Positions 35,445 through 45,133 of a stretch of 64,000 nt of DNA are shown in pieces (the stretch's first letter is position 1; every line of letters begins with the position of its first letter). Source of the stretch: Candidatus Methylomirabilis lanthanidiphila (lineage in GTDB: Bacteria; Methylomirabilota; Methylomirabilia; Methylomirabilales; Methylomirabilaceae); the NCBI GenBank assembly GCA_902196205.1, contig CABIKM010000003.1, positions 1 through 64,000 of the forward strand, given 5' to 3'. The notes beneath the pieces are model-generated. The model was not told the origin of the DNA, ran no database searches, and was given only the letters and a program-made list of their open reading frames with translations. A program made the position numbers and the translations under genes.

Positions 35445-36004
35445 GACACTGCGGTTGGATTGTCGCTGTTGTTGTGCTGGTGAACCTCGTTGTGTCGGTC
35501 GGGTCCGGACTCGCGCAGGAGCAGCAGAAAGGCAAAAACCCGGTGACGATTACGTCGGACCGACTGGAGGTGAACCGGAAGCTCCACACTGCGGTCTATA
35601 CGGGCAACGTCATGGCTGATGATAAAGATCGGAGCATGGTGGTCCTCGCCGATAAGATGGAGTTCCTCTTCGATGAGAAGATGGAACGGATCCAAAAGGG
35701 CATAGCGACCGGCAACGTCAGGGCCACGATTAAGGAGAAAAAGGTCACCGCGGATCAACTGGAACTGTTTCCCGATGAAGATAAGGCTGTCCTGACTGGG
35801 AATCCGAGGGCTTGGCAGGATAACGATCTGATTACCGGAACGAAGATTACCATCTTTTCGAAGGAGGACCGGGCGGTCGTTGAAGGCGATCCCTCGAAGC
35901 GAGTGACGGCTATTCTCTACCCAAAATCCGAGGGGACAGGGGGATCCGAGCCGCAAACGCCCGGAAAGACCGACAAATCGGCAACGACGCAAGGGGGGTC
36001 CTGA
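35441..36004 (+). CDS. lptA: LPS transport periplasmic protein LptA
   Basis: A 187-aa protein with a cleavable signal peptide ([20 protein letters not shown]) and an OstA domain at about 35-160: [20 protein letters not shown] and [14 protein letters not shown]. The Ser/Thr/Pro-rich tail is disordered. It forms the periplasmic LPS bridge between LptC and LptD. GTG start in a GTGA overlap with lptC. Confidence 0.88.
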   Translation: MRHCGWIVAVVVLVNLVVSVGSGLAQEQQKGKNPVTITSDRLEVNRKLHTAVYTGNVMADDKDRSMVVLADKMEFLFDEKMERIQKGIATGNVRATIKEKKVTADQLELFPDEDKAVLTGNPRAWQDNDLITGTKITIFSKEDRAVVEGDPSKRVTAILYPKSEGTGGSEPQTPGKTDKSATTQGGS

Positions 36005-36018
36005 ACCGGAATGAATCT

Positions 36019-36759
36019 GTGGTAAACCTGTCGAACCAGCGGACCCTTCGAACAGAGAACCTTGTCAAGGCGTTTAAGGGTCGAACCGTCGTAGGCGGCG
36101 TGAGTATCAGTCTTGAAGCGGGAGAGGTTGTCGGCCTGCTTGGGCCCAATGGCGCCGGAAAGACGACGACGTTCTATATGGTGCTCGGTCTGTTGAAGCC
36201 GGACCGCGGCCAAGTGATGTTGAATGGGGAGGATGTCACCGACCTGCCGGTATACAAACGGGCCCGTAAGGGCCTGGGATTTCTCCCGCAGGAGCCCTCG
36301 ATCTTTCGCAAATTGACGGTAGAACAGAACGTGATGGCGATTCTCGAGATTCTGGATCTGTCCGAAGAAGAGCGACGGCAACGGCTTGACAGCCTCCTCC
36401 AGGAGTTGGGCCTCACCCACCTCGCCAAAAGCAAGGCCTACACGCTGTCAGGGGGCGAACGTCGTCGAGCGGAGATCACCCGGGCCCTGGTGACCTCACC
36501 GGATTTTATGCTGCTGGATGAGCCGTTCGCGGGAATCGATCCTATCGCGATCGCCGATATCCAAGGCATCATCGCCAGGCTCAAACAGAGGGGTGTTGGT
36601 GTGTTGATCACCGATCACAATGTACGTGAGACCTTGCAGATCGTTGATCGCGCGTATCTGATCTATGAGGGTCGGGTGTTGGTCGCCGGGACGGCCCAAG
36701 AGTTGGCGTCCGATGAACGGGCCAGAGAGATCTACCTGGGCGAACGGTTTAGCCTGTAA
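36019..36759 (+). CDS. lptB: LPS export ABC transporter ATPase LptB
   Basis: A 246-aa cytoplasmic ATPase. Walker [12 protein letters not shown]-loop [17 protein letters not shown], signature [11 protein letters not shown], Walker [14 protein letters not shown] and H-loop ITDHNVRE are intact. LptB drives LPS extraction with LptF and LptG, which are not in the window. It follows lptA by 14 bp and precedes rpoN by 2 bp, the order common in proteobacteria. Confidence 0.95.
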   Translation: MVNLSNQRTLRTENLVKAFKGRTVVGGVSISLEAGEVVGLLGPNGAGKTTTFYMVLGLLKPDRGQVMLNGEDVTDLPVYKRARKGLGFLPQEPSIFRKLTVEQNVMAILEILDLSEEERRQRLDSLLQELGLTHLAKSKAYTLSGGERRRAEITRALVTSPDFMLLDEPFAGIDPIAIADIQGIIARLKQRGVGVLITDHNVRETLQIVDRAYLIYEGRVLVAGTAQELASDERAREIYLGERFSL

Positions 36760-36761
36760 CG

Positions 36762-38195
36762 GTGAATGTGATGGCGTTTGAAGCAAAGCTGAGTCTGCGG
36801 CAGATGCAGAGGATGGTGATGACGCCGATGCTGCAGCAGGCGATTCACCTGTTACAGTTGTCGCGGATGGAGCTGCTTCAGGCGGTACGGCAGGAGGTGG
36901 AGACGAATCCGGTTCTGGAGGAGCTGGCGGAGGAACCGGAAGAATCGGACGAGACGCCCGCCGGGAATCCGGTTACGGAGGAGCCGACGGTCGAGCGCAA
37001 CGGGGAAGGGTCGACCGGAGAGATTGACTGGGACAGTTATCTCCAGGATGCCTCAGACTATCGTCCGTCGATTCAACATGAATCGGTCGAACGGTTCGAC
37101 AGCGAAAGCCTGCTGACCAGATCAAACTCCCTTCAGGACCATTTGCTCTTCCAGCTTCACTTGACCGCCAAGGATCAGGAGTTGCTCAGCCTGGGCGGTC
37201 TTATCATCGGGGAGTTGGATGACAACGGATACCTGCGTAGCGGTATCGAGGAACTGGCGTCGTTGGCCGGCGCGTCTTTGGAGTCGATGGAATCGGCCCT
37301 TCGGCTTGTCCAGGGTTTTGATCCTGCCGGGGTGGGGGCGCGCGATCTTCACGAATGTCTGGTGATTCAACTCAGGATGCGGTCGGAAGAACATGCGGTG
37401 GCGGAGGCCATTGTCGGCAGCTTCCTCCAGGATGTGGAGCGCCATCGATTCGGAAAGATTGCGACCGCACTGGGCGTACCGCTGAAAGAGGTGCAAGAAG
37501 CGGTCGCGCTCATCGCCTCTCTGGAGCCCAAACCCGGCAAGAACTACAGCAGTGAGGCGCCTCAATATATCACGCCCGACGTCTATATTCTCAAGATCGA
37601 CGGACGATTGCTGGTGACACTGAATGAAGATGGTCTCCCACGCCTTCGGGTCAGCCGATATTATCGGCAGATCCTGTCCAAGCATGCGCCGGCTCCGCGC
37701 GAGGCAAAGGGTTACGTCGAAGAGAAGATGCGCTCCGCCTTGTGGTTCATCCGAAGCATCGAGCAGCGGAAACGCACGTTGATCAAGGTGGCGGAAAGCC
37801 TGGTCAAGTATCAGAGGGATTTCTTCGAGCACGGGATTTCGTCTCTGAAACCTCTGACGCTCCGCCAGGTGGCCGATGACGTCTCTATGCACGAATCCAC
37901 CATCAGTCGTGTGACCACGAATAAGTATGTTCAAACGCCGCAAGGACTGTTCGGCCTGAAATACTTTTTCCATCGCGGCGTCCCGTCAACCGTCGGTGAA
38001 GTCGTCTCGTCTCGCAGGGTGAGGGACCTGGTACGCCGATACCTGACAGCGGAAGACTCCAGTAAGCCGTTGAGCGACCAGAAGATTGTAGAGATGCTGG
38101 CGAAGGTTCACGGGGTCGAGATCGCCCGTCGAACCGTCGCCAAATATCGTGGTCAGCTCAAGATTCCCTCGTCCAATCAACGTCGTTATGTGTAA
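36762..38195 (+). CDS. rpoN: RNA polymerase sigma-54 factor RpoN
   Basis: A 477-aa sigma factor. Region I (LSLRQMQRMVMTPMLQQAIH) binds activators; the acidic region II follows; the core-binding and HTH region has LTLRQVADDVSMHESTISRV; the RpoN box ARRTVAKYR is near the C-terminus. All parts are present. GTG start at 36762; ATG at 36771 is an alternative. Directly after lptB and before hpf. Confidence 0.96.
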   Translation: MNVMAFEAKLSLRQMQRMVMTPMLQQAIHLLQLSRMELLQAVRQEVETNPVLEELAEEPEESDETPAGNPVTEEPTVERNGEGSTGEIDWDSYLQDASDYRPSIQHESVERFDSESLLTRSNSLQDHLLFQLHLTAKDQELLSLGGLIIGELDDNGYLRSGIEELASLAGASLESMESALRLVQGFDPAGVGARDLHECLVIQLRMRSEEHAVAEAIVGSFLQDVERHRFGKIATALGVPLKEVQEAVALIASLEPKPGKNYSSEAPQYITPDVYILKIDGRLLVTLNEDGLPRLRVSRYYRQILSKHAPAPREAKGYVEEKMRSALWFIRSIEQRKRTLIKVAESLVKYQRDFFEHGISSLKPLTLRQVADDVSMHESTISRVTTNKYVQTPQGLFGLKYFFHRGVPSTVGEVVSSRRVRDLVRRYLTAEDSSKPLSDQKIVEMLAKVHGVEIARRTVAKYRGQLKIPSSNQRRYV

Positions 38196-38237
38196 TACGG
38201 AACATTGGCATTCCATTCTCTGACGAGGAGTCAACTG

Positions 38238-38789
38238 ATGCAGATTACCATTACCGCTCGCAATCTCGAAATCACCGAACCCCTCAAGCGTTACGCGGAG
38301 GAAAAGATCGCCCGCCTGCAAAAGTTCGTCAACCAGATTACCTCGGTTCATATCATTCTGTCGGTCGAGAAACATCGGCAGATCGCCGAGGTCACGCTCC
38401 ATGTGCGAGAGCATACCATCCGTGGAGAAGAATCGAGCGCCGATCTGTACTCGGCGATTGATCTTGTGGCCGACAAGATCGAACGCCAGATTCTTCGCTA
38501 CAAAGAAAAGATCGTAGATCACTCCGGGCGAGGTTTAGGGCGGTCGGCCGAGTTGGCCGAGTCGGAAGAGCCTACACCGGCTGAGAGCGAATCGTTCCCA
38601 GAAGACGGCCCCCGCATCGTCAGGACCAAGCGTTTTGCCATGAAGCCGCTCTCGCCTGACGAAGCCGCCGTCCATATGGGCCTCTTGGGCCACACGTTTT
38701 TTGTGTTCCGAAACGCCCAGACTCAGGAGGTGAATGTCCTGTATCGAAGACGCGATGGAGATTACGGTTTGATCGAGCCCGCAGGTTAA
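38238..38789 (+). CDS. hpf: Ribosome hibernation promoting factor, long form
   Basis: A 183-aa protein. The N-terminal S30AE domain (MQITITARNLEITEPLKRYA) binds the 30S decoding site. A linker leads to the C-terminal dimerisation domain with KRFAMKPLSPDEAAVHMGLL, as in long HPF that forms 100S ribosome dimers. The ATG at 38238 follows GAGGAG and is preferred over 38205. Sits between rpoN and rapZ, a conserved order. Confidence 0.94.
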   Translation: MQITITARNLEITEPLKRYAEEKIARLQKFVNQITSVHIILSVEKHRQIAEVTLHVREHTIRGEESSADLYSAIDLVADKIERQILRYKEKIVDHSGRGLGRSAELAESEEPTPAESESFPEDGPRIVRTKRFAMKPLSPDEAAVHMGLLGHTFFVFRNAQTQEVNVLYRRRDGDYGLIEPAG

Positions 38790-38822
38790 GCTCCTTTATA
38801 GCTGCAATCGCAAGACGGCAGG

Positions 38823-38874
38823 CGTGAGGCGTAAAAGGAAGGTCTTTTTACCTCCTGACGTTTCACGCCTCACG
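38823..38874. repeat. Inverted repeat with CGTGAGGCGT arms
   Basis: CGTGAGGCGT (38823-38832) pairs with ACGCCTCACG (38865-38874) around a 32-nt loop that itself holds AAAAGG and a T-run. It lies 34 bp after hpf and may act as its terminator. The arms belong to the same family as the nrdJ insertion. Confidence 0.65.
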
Positions 38875-38942
38875 AATCCTCAGACGTCAGGAGTCGAGGC
38901 GAACCAAAGTCGTTTCACAGTGAGTGCGAAGGACGCGATGCG

Positions 38943-39809
38943 GTGAAGGCGGCTGAGGTTGTGATTATCACCGGGATGTCCGGGGCCGGCAAGAGCCAGG
39001 CGATCAAGTGCTTGGAAGATATCGGTTTTTTCTGTATCGATAACCTGCCCACCACCCTTCTCCCCACCTTCGTGCGGCTCTGCATACAATCAGAACCTAC
39101 AAGAGAGCGGGTTGCGTTGGTCATCGATGTACGTGGGGGCGAGTTTCTGGCCCCGCTCTTCGACATCCTGAAGATGCTTCGGGCTGAAGGGCACACTGTC
39201 AAGATCGTGTTTCTGGACGCCAGCAATGAGGCCCTTGTGCGGCGATTCAGCGAGAGCCGACGCCCGCATCCCCTCGCAGCCGGACAGTCGGCCCTGACAG
39301 GAATTGCGGCAGAACGACAGACGTTGACTCGTCTTCGGGATGGGGCCGATCTGATTGTTGATACGAGCCTGCTGACGATTCATGACCTGAAGCGGTTTCT
39401 TTCGCAGGCATTTGAGGTCGAGCGGCCGATGGCCCGGATCGGTCTCTCGCTGGCCTCGTTCGGCTATAAGCATGGACTGCCGTTCGATGCCGATCTGGTG
39501 TTTGATACCCGATTCCTGCCCAGCCCGCACTTTATTGATGACCTGCGGCCGCTGACCGGACTTGATCCCCGAATAGGCGAGTTCCTCGTGCGCGCCTCCG
39601 TGACCAAGCCGTACCTTGCGCGGCTGATGGACCTGCTCGATTTCATCATCCCTCTCTGCGAGGACGAGGGTCGCGCCTATCTGACGATTGCGCTCGGTTG
39701 CACGGGCGGACATCACCGTTCCGTGTTCCTGGTGGAACAGCTCGCCGGTCATTTTCGAGAGTGTGGCTATCAGGTCAACGTTCGCCACCGTGACATTGAA
39801 AGATCCTGA
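38943..39809 (+). CDS. rapZ: RNase adapter / nucleotide-binding protein RapZ
   Basis: A 288-aa protein. Walker A GMSGAGKSQ is at 10-18. DNLPTTLLPTFV and a Walker-B-like VALVIDVRGGEF follow. The C-terminal domain has GYKHGLPFDADLVFDTRFLP and the CTGGHHRSVFLVEQL motif. In enterobacteria RapZ directs sRNA decay; elsewhere the role is less clear. GTG start. The usual ptsN or ptsH neighbours are absent from this locus. Confidence 0.95.
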   Translation: MKAAEVVIITGMSGAGKSQAIKCLEDIGFFCIDNLPTTLLPTFVRLCIQSEPTRERVALVIDVRGGEFLAPLFDILKMLRAEGHTVKIVFLDASNEALVRRFSESRRPHPLAAGQSALTGIAAERQTLTRLRDGADLIVDTSLLTIHDLKRFLSQAFEVERPMARIGLSLASFGYKHGLPFDADLVFDTRFLPSPHFIDDLRPLTGLDPRIGEFLVRASVTKPYLARLMDLLDFIIPLCEDEGRAYLTIALGCTGGHHRSVFLVEQLAGHFRECGYQVNVRHRDIERS

Positions 39810-39840
39810 CTACGCGCGCCCATCTCGTACGGGGATCGGA

Positions 39841-40707
39841 ATGAGTGTGCGGGCGACCCAGGATCTCTCGACCGGGATAAGAAAACAGGATGGGTGCGAT
39901 GAGCGGGGGGAGATGTCTTCCAAGGGCCGTCTCCTGAGGATGGGTGCGGCGAACGGTTCCACAAATATGGGAATCGATGAGGCGCTTGCGACGCGGCGTC
40001 CGGAGGGCGCGATCCTGCGGTTTTACGCGTGGGAGGCGCCGACGCTCTCTATTGGCTACGCTCAGCGCAGTCGCGACATCAATCTTGCGGCCTGTCGTAC
40101 ATCGATGGTGCGTGTGGTGCGCCGTCCTACGGGCGGTCGAGCCGTATTGCATCGGCAGGACCTGACGTACAGCCTCATTCTGCCGCTACGTCCGCCCTGG
40201 ACGACGATCTCGATTACGGAGAGTTACCGTCTGATCAACCGGTGTCTGCGACGAGGTCTGGAAATGTTGGGCCTGGAGGTTCATCTTGCGCGCCGCCTCA
40301 GACAGGCTGAGCGGCCGCTGTCCCTGTTCTGTTTTCCGGCCATTTCTGCGCATGACCTGTTGATCGGCGGGAAAAAGGTCATTGGTTCGGCGCAGCGACG
40401 ATTTCCCGCGTCGCTCCTCCAGCAGGGGAGCATTGTATTGGAATTCGATCCGACCGGTATTCTTGATCTTCTCTGTTCCGGCGAACGGGCGATGGCGGTA
40501 GACGCGCTCAAGACGGTCGGTTCACTGCGAGACGCGCTGGGACGGTTGCCCGGTCGTCAGGACGTGGAGACGGTGATTCGGGAAGGGTTTGCGGCCGAGA
40601 TGGGGATCGAATTCATAGAGGATGCGCTTAAGCCGGAGGAGCTCGCGCTGTCCATGGAGTTAGCCGCCACCCGTTATAGCTCGGAGGACTGGACGTTCCG
40701 GCGCTGA
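39841..40707 (+). CDS. Lipoate-protein ligase A family protein
   Basis: A 288-aa protein of the biotin/lipoyl ligase fold. The family pattern NMGIDEAL is followed by RFYAWEAPTLSIGYAQ and the lipoyl-binding loop RRPTGGRAVLHRQDLTYS. KKVIGSAQRR carries the expected lysine. It could attach lipoate or octanoate to 2-oxoacid dehydrogenases or GcvH, or act as an octanoyl transferase. The start is unsure: ATG 39841 with GGGGATCGG upstream, or ATG 39913. The first follows the rapZ stop by 31 bp. Confidence 0.82.
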   Translation: MSVRATQDLSTGIRKQDGCDERGEMSSKGRLLRMGAANGSTNMGIDEALATRRPEGAILRFYAWEAPTLSIGYAQRSRDINLAACRTSMVRVVRRPTGGRAVLHRQDLTYSLILPLRPPWTTISITESYRLINRCLRRGLEMLGLEVHLARRLRQAERPLSLFCFPAISAHDLLIGGKKVIGSAQRRFPASLLQQGSIVLEFDPTGILDLLCSGERAMAVDALKTVGSLRDALGRLPGRQDVETVIREGFAAEMGIEFIEDALKPEELALSMELAATRYSSEDWTFRR

Positions 40708-40963
40708 TCGCTGCGGGATCGACCTTGACAGCGTCCTTCAGCGTTTGCTACGGTACGGTTGTCATAGTGTGGTGTCACGAACGGGGAATCTGACCTACGG
40801 GGGAGCGGCTCGTGAGCCTTGAAAAGTGGGGTCCTTAAGCAGGTGAAGGTGATGGCGCCGGTTCAGTCGCCTTCATAGGAAGCGCATTGCGGTGAAGCAG
40901 GGCAGAGCCGATCAAGAAGAGTCGATGCAAGTCGTCCCGGATCTCAAACGATCGAGAATCTAT

Positions 40964-41512
40964 ATGAATCTGCCCAATAAGCTCACGATCGGTAGAATCT
41001 TTCTGGTCCCCTTCATCATCGTGTTCCTGGTTGTGGGAGAGAAGGTACCGAATTACACTGCGGGGGTCATTTTTCTGGCCGCGGTGCTGACCGACTGGCT
41101 GGATGGTCGGATCGCCAGAACCACCAGTCAGGTGACCGCACTGGGGAAGTTGCTCGACCCTATTGCCGATAAGCTACTTATCTCAACCGCTTTGATTGCG
41201 CTGGTACAGGTGGGCCGCGCGCCGGCCTGGATGGTGGTCCTGATCGTCGGCCGCGAGCTGGCCATTACCGGGCTTAGAACGGTCGCCGCCTCGCAGAGCA
41301 TCATTATTCAAGCCAGTGACTTCGGAAAATATAAGATGTTGTCTGAGGTGGCGGCGGTCACCTTTCTGATCCTTGACTGGCCCCCACAATGGGATTTTAT
41401 GGGCGCCCCATCGCTGGGTTTTCTGTGTCTGTGGGCTGCGGTTGTGTTGAGTGTCGTCTCCGGCGTCGACTACTTTCTTCGCTTCTGGAAGGTGATCGAC
41501 CTGAGTAAATGA
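40964..41512 (+). CDS. pgsA: CDP-diacylglycerol-glycerol-3-phosphate 3-phosphatidyltransferase
   Basis: A 182-aa integral membrane enzyme making phosphatidylglycerol phosphate. The CDP-alcohol phosphotransferase motif is intact: DWLDGRIARTTSQVTALGKL followed by LDPIADK. Five or six helices. The start at 40964 (MNLPNKLTIGR) is chosen from the family's usual N-terminus and length; in-frame starts at 40925 and 40892 (GTG, with GGAAG upstream) are possible. plsY follows 21 bp later, linking two steps of phospholipid synthesis. Confidence 0.9.
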   Translation: MNLPNKLTIGRIFLVPFIIVFLVVGEKVPNYTAGVIFLAAVLTDWLDGRIARTTSQVTALGKLLDPIADKLLISTALIALVQVGRAPAWMVVLIVGRELAITGLRTVAASQSIIIQASDFGKYKMLSEVAAVTFLILDWPPQWDFMGAPSLGFLCLWAAVVLSVVSGVDYFLRFWKVIDLSK

Positions 41513-41533
41513 TTCTTTATTGATGTGGGGGTC

Positions 41534-42166
41534 ATGAGCACAAGCGTGTGGCTTGTCCTGCTAGGGTACCTCGCCGGCTCTATCCCGTTCGGCCTCTTGG
41601 TCGCCAGAGTGACGACGGGAGTCGATGTGCGGAAAACGGGAAGCGGCAATATCGGCGCCACCAATGTCCTGCGGGTGGCGGGTTCGAGGGCCGGCGCGGT
41701 CACGCTCGCCCTGGACGCGCTGAAAGGGTGGGCGCCTGTCGCATTGAGTCAAATCCTTGGCGCGCCTGAGATCGTGATCGCCGCGGTGGGACTGGCGGCA
41801 TTTCTGGGTCATGTCTATCCGCTCTTTCTCGGCTTCCACGGAGGGAAGGGCGTTGCCACGGCTCTCGGGGTGCTGCTGGCTTTGTTCGCGAAGATTGCGT
41901 TACTGATTGTAGGCGTCTGGTTATTGGTCGCCGCCGTCTTTCGCTATTCGTCTCTGGCTGCCCTCGTGACTGCGGTCACCGCTCCTGTTCTGATCTGGGT
42001 CCTTGACGGGCGACCCGCGTATGTGGGACTGGCGGTCATTATCTGCGGGTTCATTCTCATCCGGCATCGGGAGAACATAGAGCGCCTGATGGCAGGGCAC
42101 GAGGGAAAGATAGGAAAAAAACTGCAGGGAGCAGATCTGCCGCAGCGCGATCGGCTTGCCTTGTAG
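41534..42166 (+). CDS. plsY: Acyl-phosphate:glycerol-3-phosphate acyltransferase PlsY
   Basis: A 210-aa inner-membrane enzyme that makes lysophosphatidic acid. Motifs: GSIPFGLLVAR, KTGSGNIGATNVLRVAGSRA (motif 1) and GHVYPLFLGFHGGKGVATAL (motif 2), with HRENIERLMAGHE (motif 3) near the end. The ATG at 41534 follows GTGGGGG. A 40-residue polar tail is cytoplasmic. Confidence 0.95.
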   Translation: MSTSVWLVLLGYLAGSIPFGLLVARVTTGVDVRKTGSGNIGATNVLRVAGSRAGAVTLALDALKGWAPVALSQILGAPEIVIAAVGLAAFLGHVYPLFLGFHGGKGVATALGVLLALFAKIALLIVGVWLLVAAVFRYSSLAALVTAVTAPVLIWVLDGRPAYVGLAVIICGFILIRHRENIERLMAGHEGKIGKKLQGADLPQRDRLAL

Positions 42167-42175
42167 GAGCGAAAT

Positions 42176-43414
42176 ATGCCTCTCATCGTTCAGAAATACG
42201 GCGGTAGCTCCGTTGCGGATGTCGAGCGGATCAAAAACGTGGCTCGTCGGGTGGTGGACGCGAAAGACCATGGGAACGACCTGGTTGTAGTGGTATCGGC
42301 GATGGCGGGAGACACGGACCGCCTGCTGGGCCTCGCCGCCAAGATCTCCGATGCGCCGAACGAGCGAGAACTTGATGTGATTGTGGCAACGGGGGAACAG
42401 ATCTCGATCGGTCTGTTGTCGCTGGCCATCCAACAGCTCGGGCACAAGGCCCGCTCTTTTACCGGAGCCCAAGTCAGGATCCAGACCGATACTGCCCACA
42501 CGAAGGCCAGGATCGTCAGTGTCGAGGTGGACCGGGCCCAACAGGCGTTGCAGGAGGGGGCTATCGTGATCGTCGCCGGGTTCCAGGGGGTGACGGCGGA
42601 AGAGGATGTCACAACATTGGGACGTGGCGGATCGGACCTGACGGCGGTCGCCATGGCGGCGGCCCTGAAGGCTGATGTCTGCGAGATCTATACCGATGTG
42701 GAAGGGGTCTACACGGCAGACCCGAACATCGTTCCGGAGGCGAGAAAGCTCGAAAAGATCTCCTACGATGAGATGCTTGAGCTGGCCAGTTTGGGGGCGA
42801 AGGTCCTTCAAGCCCGGTCGGTGGAGTATGCCAAGAATTACACTGTACCGGTTCACGTCCGTTCCAGTTTTAATGCCAACCAGGGGACACTTGTGGTCCA
42901 GGAGGATGCGGAGATGGAGAGGGTGGTAGTCTCGGGGATCGCCTACGATCGGAACGAGGCGAAGATCACCGTGCTGCGCGTGGCGGATCGGCCTGGGATT
43001 GCGGCCAAACTGTTCGGCCGGGTTGCAGAGGCCAACATTGTGGTGGATATGATTGTCCAGAACATCAGCCAGGATGGAACGACCGATATCTCGTTCACGG
43101 TCCCGAAGTCGGATTTCTCCAAGGCGATGTCGCTGGTAAACGGTGTTGCCAAAGAGATCGGTGCCCAGCAGGTGATGGGTGACGACAGGATCGCGAAGGT
43201 CTCCATTGTGGGGGTAGGGATGCGGACCCACTCCGGGGTCGCCGCGCAAATGTTTGAGACCCTGTCGCGCGAGAACATCAACATTCTGATGATCAGCACC
43301 TCTGAGATCAAGGTCTCCTGTGTAATCGACGCGAAATACGGAGAGCTGGCTGTCCGGATTCTTCACGAGGCCTTTGGTCTGGCAGAGCGCAGGGTCGTTG
43401 AGGAGTACGCGTGA
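42176..43414 (+). CDS. lysC: Aspartate kinase
   Basis: A 412-aa enzyme for the first step of Lys/Thr/Met synthesis. N-terminal kinase motif [37 protein letters not shown] near 150; two ACT domains from about 270 ([20 protein letters not shown]) with allosteric sites for Lys/Thr. The ATG follows TAGGAGCG. Stop overlaps the next GTG by 4 bp. Confidence 0.96.
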   Translation: MPLIVQKYGGSSVADVERIKNVARRVVDAKDHGNDLVVVVSAMAGDTDRLLGLAAKISDAPNERELDVIVATGEQISIGLLSLAIQQLGHKARSFTGAQVRIQTDTAHTKARIVSVEVDRAQQALQEGAIVIVAGFQGVTAEEDVTTLGRGGSDLTAVAMAAALKADVCEIYTDVEGVYTADPNIVPEARKLEKISYDEMLELASLGAKVLQARSVEYAKNYTVPVHVRSSFNANQGTLVVQEDAEMERVVVSGIAYDRNEAKITVLRVADRPGIAAKLFGRVAEANIVVDMIVQNISQDGTTDISFTVPKSDFSKAMSLVNGVAKEIGAQQVMGDDRIAKVSIVGVGMRTHSGVAAQMFETLSRENINILMISTSEIKVSCVIDAKYGELAVRILHEAFGLAERRVVEEYA

Positions 43415-43815
43415 GGGAGGCCTACACCAGGCGCGAGGCAATCGCCGCCGGCCTCCTTGGTGTGGCTATTGCCGCTTTTGTGTGGGGACCTGTCATCCTC
43501 CGGCCGTTCAGCCCTTCACGTGCCGTCGATCTCGGAACGCTTCGTCTCCCTGAAGATCGGGCCGGCGCACAGCCTCGTCCGTCGGCGCCACGGGTGAAGA
43601 CCGCAAAGGCGACGCCGGGCAGCCGTATAGACATCAACCACGCCGATGCCGCAGCGCTTCAGACGTTGCCGGGGATCGGTCCGACGCTGGCGCAGCGGAT
43701 TATCGCCTATCGGAAGGCGAACGGCTCATTCGACGACGCCCGCGGACTTCTGGACGTGAATGGAATCGGTTCAAAGCGATTTGATAAGGTTGAGCGCTGG
43801 GTTGAGGCCCGCTGA
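43411..43815 (+). CDS. ComEA-like helix-hairpin-helix protein
   Basis: A 134-aa protein with an N-terminal membrane anchor ([20 protein letters not shown]), a Pro/Ala-rich linker and a C-terminal HhH domain: [20 protein letters not shown] and [15 protein letters not shown]. ComEA proteins bind incoming DNA during transformation. Without other com genes here, that role is an inference. GTG start in an overlap with lysC. Confidence 0.85.
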   Translation: MREAYTRREAIAAGLLGVAIAAFVWGPVILRPFSPSRAVDLGTLRLPEDRAGAQPRPSAPRVKTAKATPGSRIDINHADAAALQTLPGIGPTLAQRIIAYRKANGSFDDARGLLDVNGIGSKRFDKVERWVEAR

Positions 43816-43818
43816 CCG

Positions 43819-44556
43819 ATGAGCTATCGCGTTCGCCTGGATATGTTTGAGGGTCCACTGGACCTCTTACTGTATCTGATTCAGGTGAACGAGATCGACA
43901 TCTACGACATCCCTATCGCAAAAATTACCCAGGAATATCTGGGATGCCTGGCCGGGATGAAAAAGCTGGATCTGGAAGTTGCGGGTGAGTTTCTGGTGCT
44001 GGCCGCGACACTGATCCACATTAAGTCGAAACTGCTCATCCCGGTTGAAGAAACGGCGGAAGAGGGGCCGCCCGCAGAAGACCCGCGGCAGGAATTGGTG
44101 GAACGCCTCCTGAAATATAAGCAATTCAAGGAGGCGGCGACGAGGTTCGAGGAACTGGAGGCGGGGCAGTCGCTCTTATATGCAAGGCCTGCCGATCCCG
44201 CGGTTCCGATTGCTGAAGGCCCTCTGGAGATCAGCCTTTCTGCGCTGCTGCGCGCCTTCATGGCGGTGATGCAACGAGCGCCGGAGGCGAAGGCTGTCGA
44301 GATCACCCCTGAGACGATCAACGTGGGGGAGCGCATGGTGGCGCTGTTGGATCGACTGTCGCTTCAAAGTCCGGTCTCATTCATGGCGCTCTTTGAGGGG
44401 ATGACGACGCGCATCCAATTGATCGCGACCTTCCTCGGCCTGCTCGAGTTATTGCGTCGCGGCCTGGTCAGAGCCCGGCAGGCGGAGCCGGGGAGTGAGA
44501 TTACGATCTATCGAACTGTCGAAACGGCGGCGGGGGCCAATGGACACCACGACTGA
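43819..44556 (+). CDS. scpA: Segregation and condensation protein ScpA
   Basis: A 245-aa kleisin subunit of the SMC complex. The N-terminus LDMFEGPLDLLLYLIQVNEI and IAKITQEYLGCL are signature ScpA. A C-terminal winged helix (SFMALFEGMTTRIQLIATFL) would bind SMC heads. Overlaps scpB by 17 bp, so the two are co-expressed. Confidence 0.95.
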   Translation: MSYRVRLDMFEGPLDLLLYLIQVNEIDIYDIPIAKITQEYLGCLAGMKKLDLEVAGEFLVLAATLIHIKSKLLIPVEETAEEGPPAEDPRQELVERLLKYKQFKEAATRFEELEAGQSLLYARPADPAVPIAEGPLEISLSALLRAFMAVMQRAPEAKAVEITPETINVGERMVALLDRLSLQSPVSFMALFEGMTTRIQLIATFLGLLELLRRGLVRARQAEPGSEITIYRTVETAAGANGHHD

Positions 44557-45133
44557 ACCTGGGCAGCTCGGGATCCTCGAGGCGTTGTTGTTTGTCTCCG
44601 AGGCGCCGCTCTCGCTGGAGCGGATCGAGGAGTTGTTCGAAGGCTGCTCGAAGGCGGAGGCCGGCCGCTTACTCACCGAGTTACAGGACAAGTACCGGCA
44701 GCCGGAGCACGGGGTGATGATCAGCGAGGTGGCTGGAGGTTATCGCCTGACCACAAAGCCCGAGACGGCCCCGTGGATCCAGCGGCTTCGTGGGTCGAAA
44801 CCGGCGAGGCTGTCCAGGCCCGCACTTGAGACACTGGCGCTTATTGCCTATAAGCAGCCGATCACCAAGGCGGAGATTGAAACGATCCGCGGGGTGATGG
44901 TGGACGGTGTCTTGAAGACGCTGGTGGAGCGTGATCTTGTTCGTATTCTTGGACGCAAACCCGAAGTAGGCAGGCCGATCCTGTATGGGACGAGCCGTTC
45001 CTTCCTGGAGTATTTTGGATTCAAGGACCTTTCCGAGTTGCCGACGTTGAAAGAGATCGAGGCGTTGGCCCCACATACGGCTGAGAAGGAGGTGTCCGAC
45101 GAGCCAGTTGCTCAAACCGAAAAGGCCGAATAA
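44540..45133 (+). CDS. scpB: Segregation and condensation protein ScpB
   Basis: A 197-aa tandem winged-helix protein that dimerises and binds ScpA. Signature LGILEALLFVSEAPLSLERI at 10-29 and RPALETLALIAYKQPITKAE at about 92-111; GRPILYGTSRSFLEYFGF is in the second domain. ATG at 44540 inside scpA; the longer ORF to 44495 is rejected. The stop lies 26 bp inside rluB. Confidence 0.95.
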   Translation: MDTTTEPGQLGILEALLFVSEAPLSLERIEELFEGCSKAEAGRLLTELQDKYRQPEHGVMISEVAGGYRLTTKPETAPWIQRLRGSKPARLSRPALETLALIAYKQPITKAEIETIRGVMVDGVLKTLVERDLVRILGRKPEVGRPILYGTSRSFLEYFGFKDLSELPTLKEIEALAPHTAEKEVSDEPVAQTEKAE

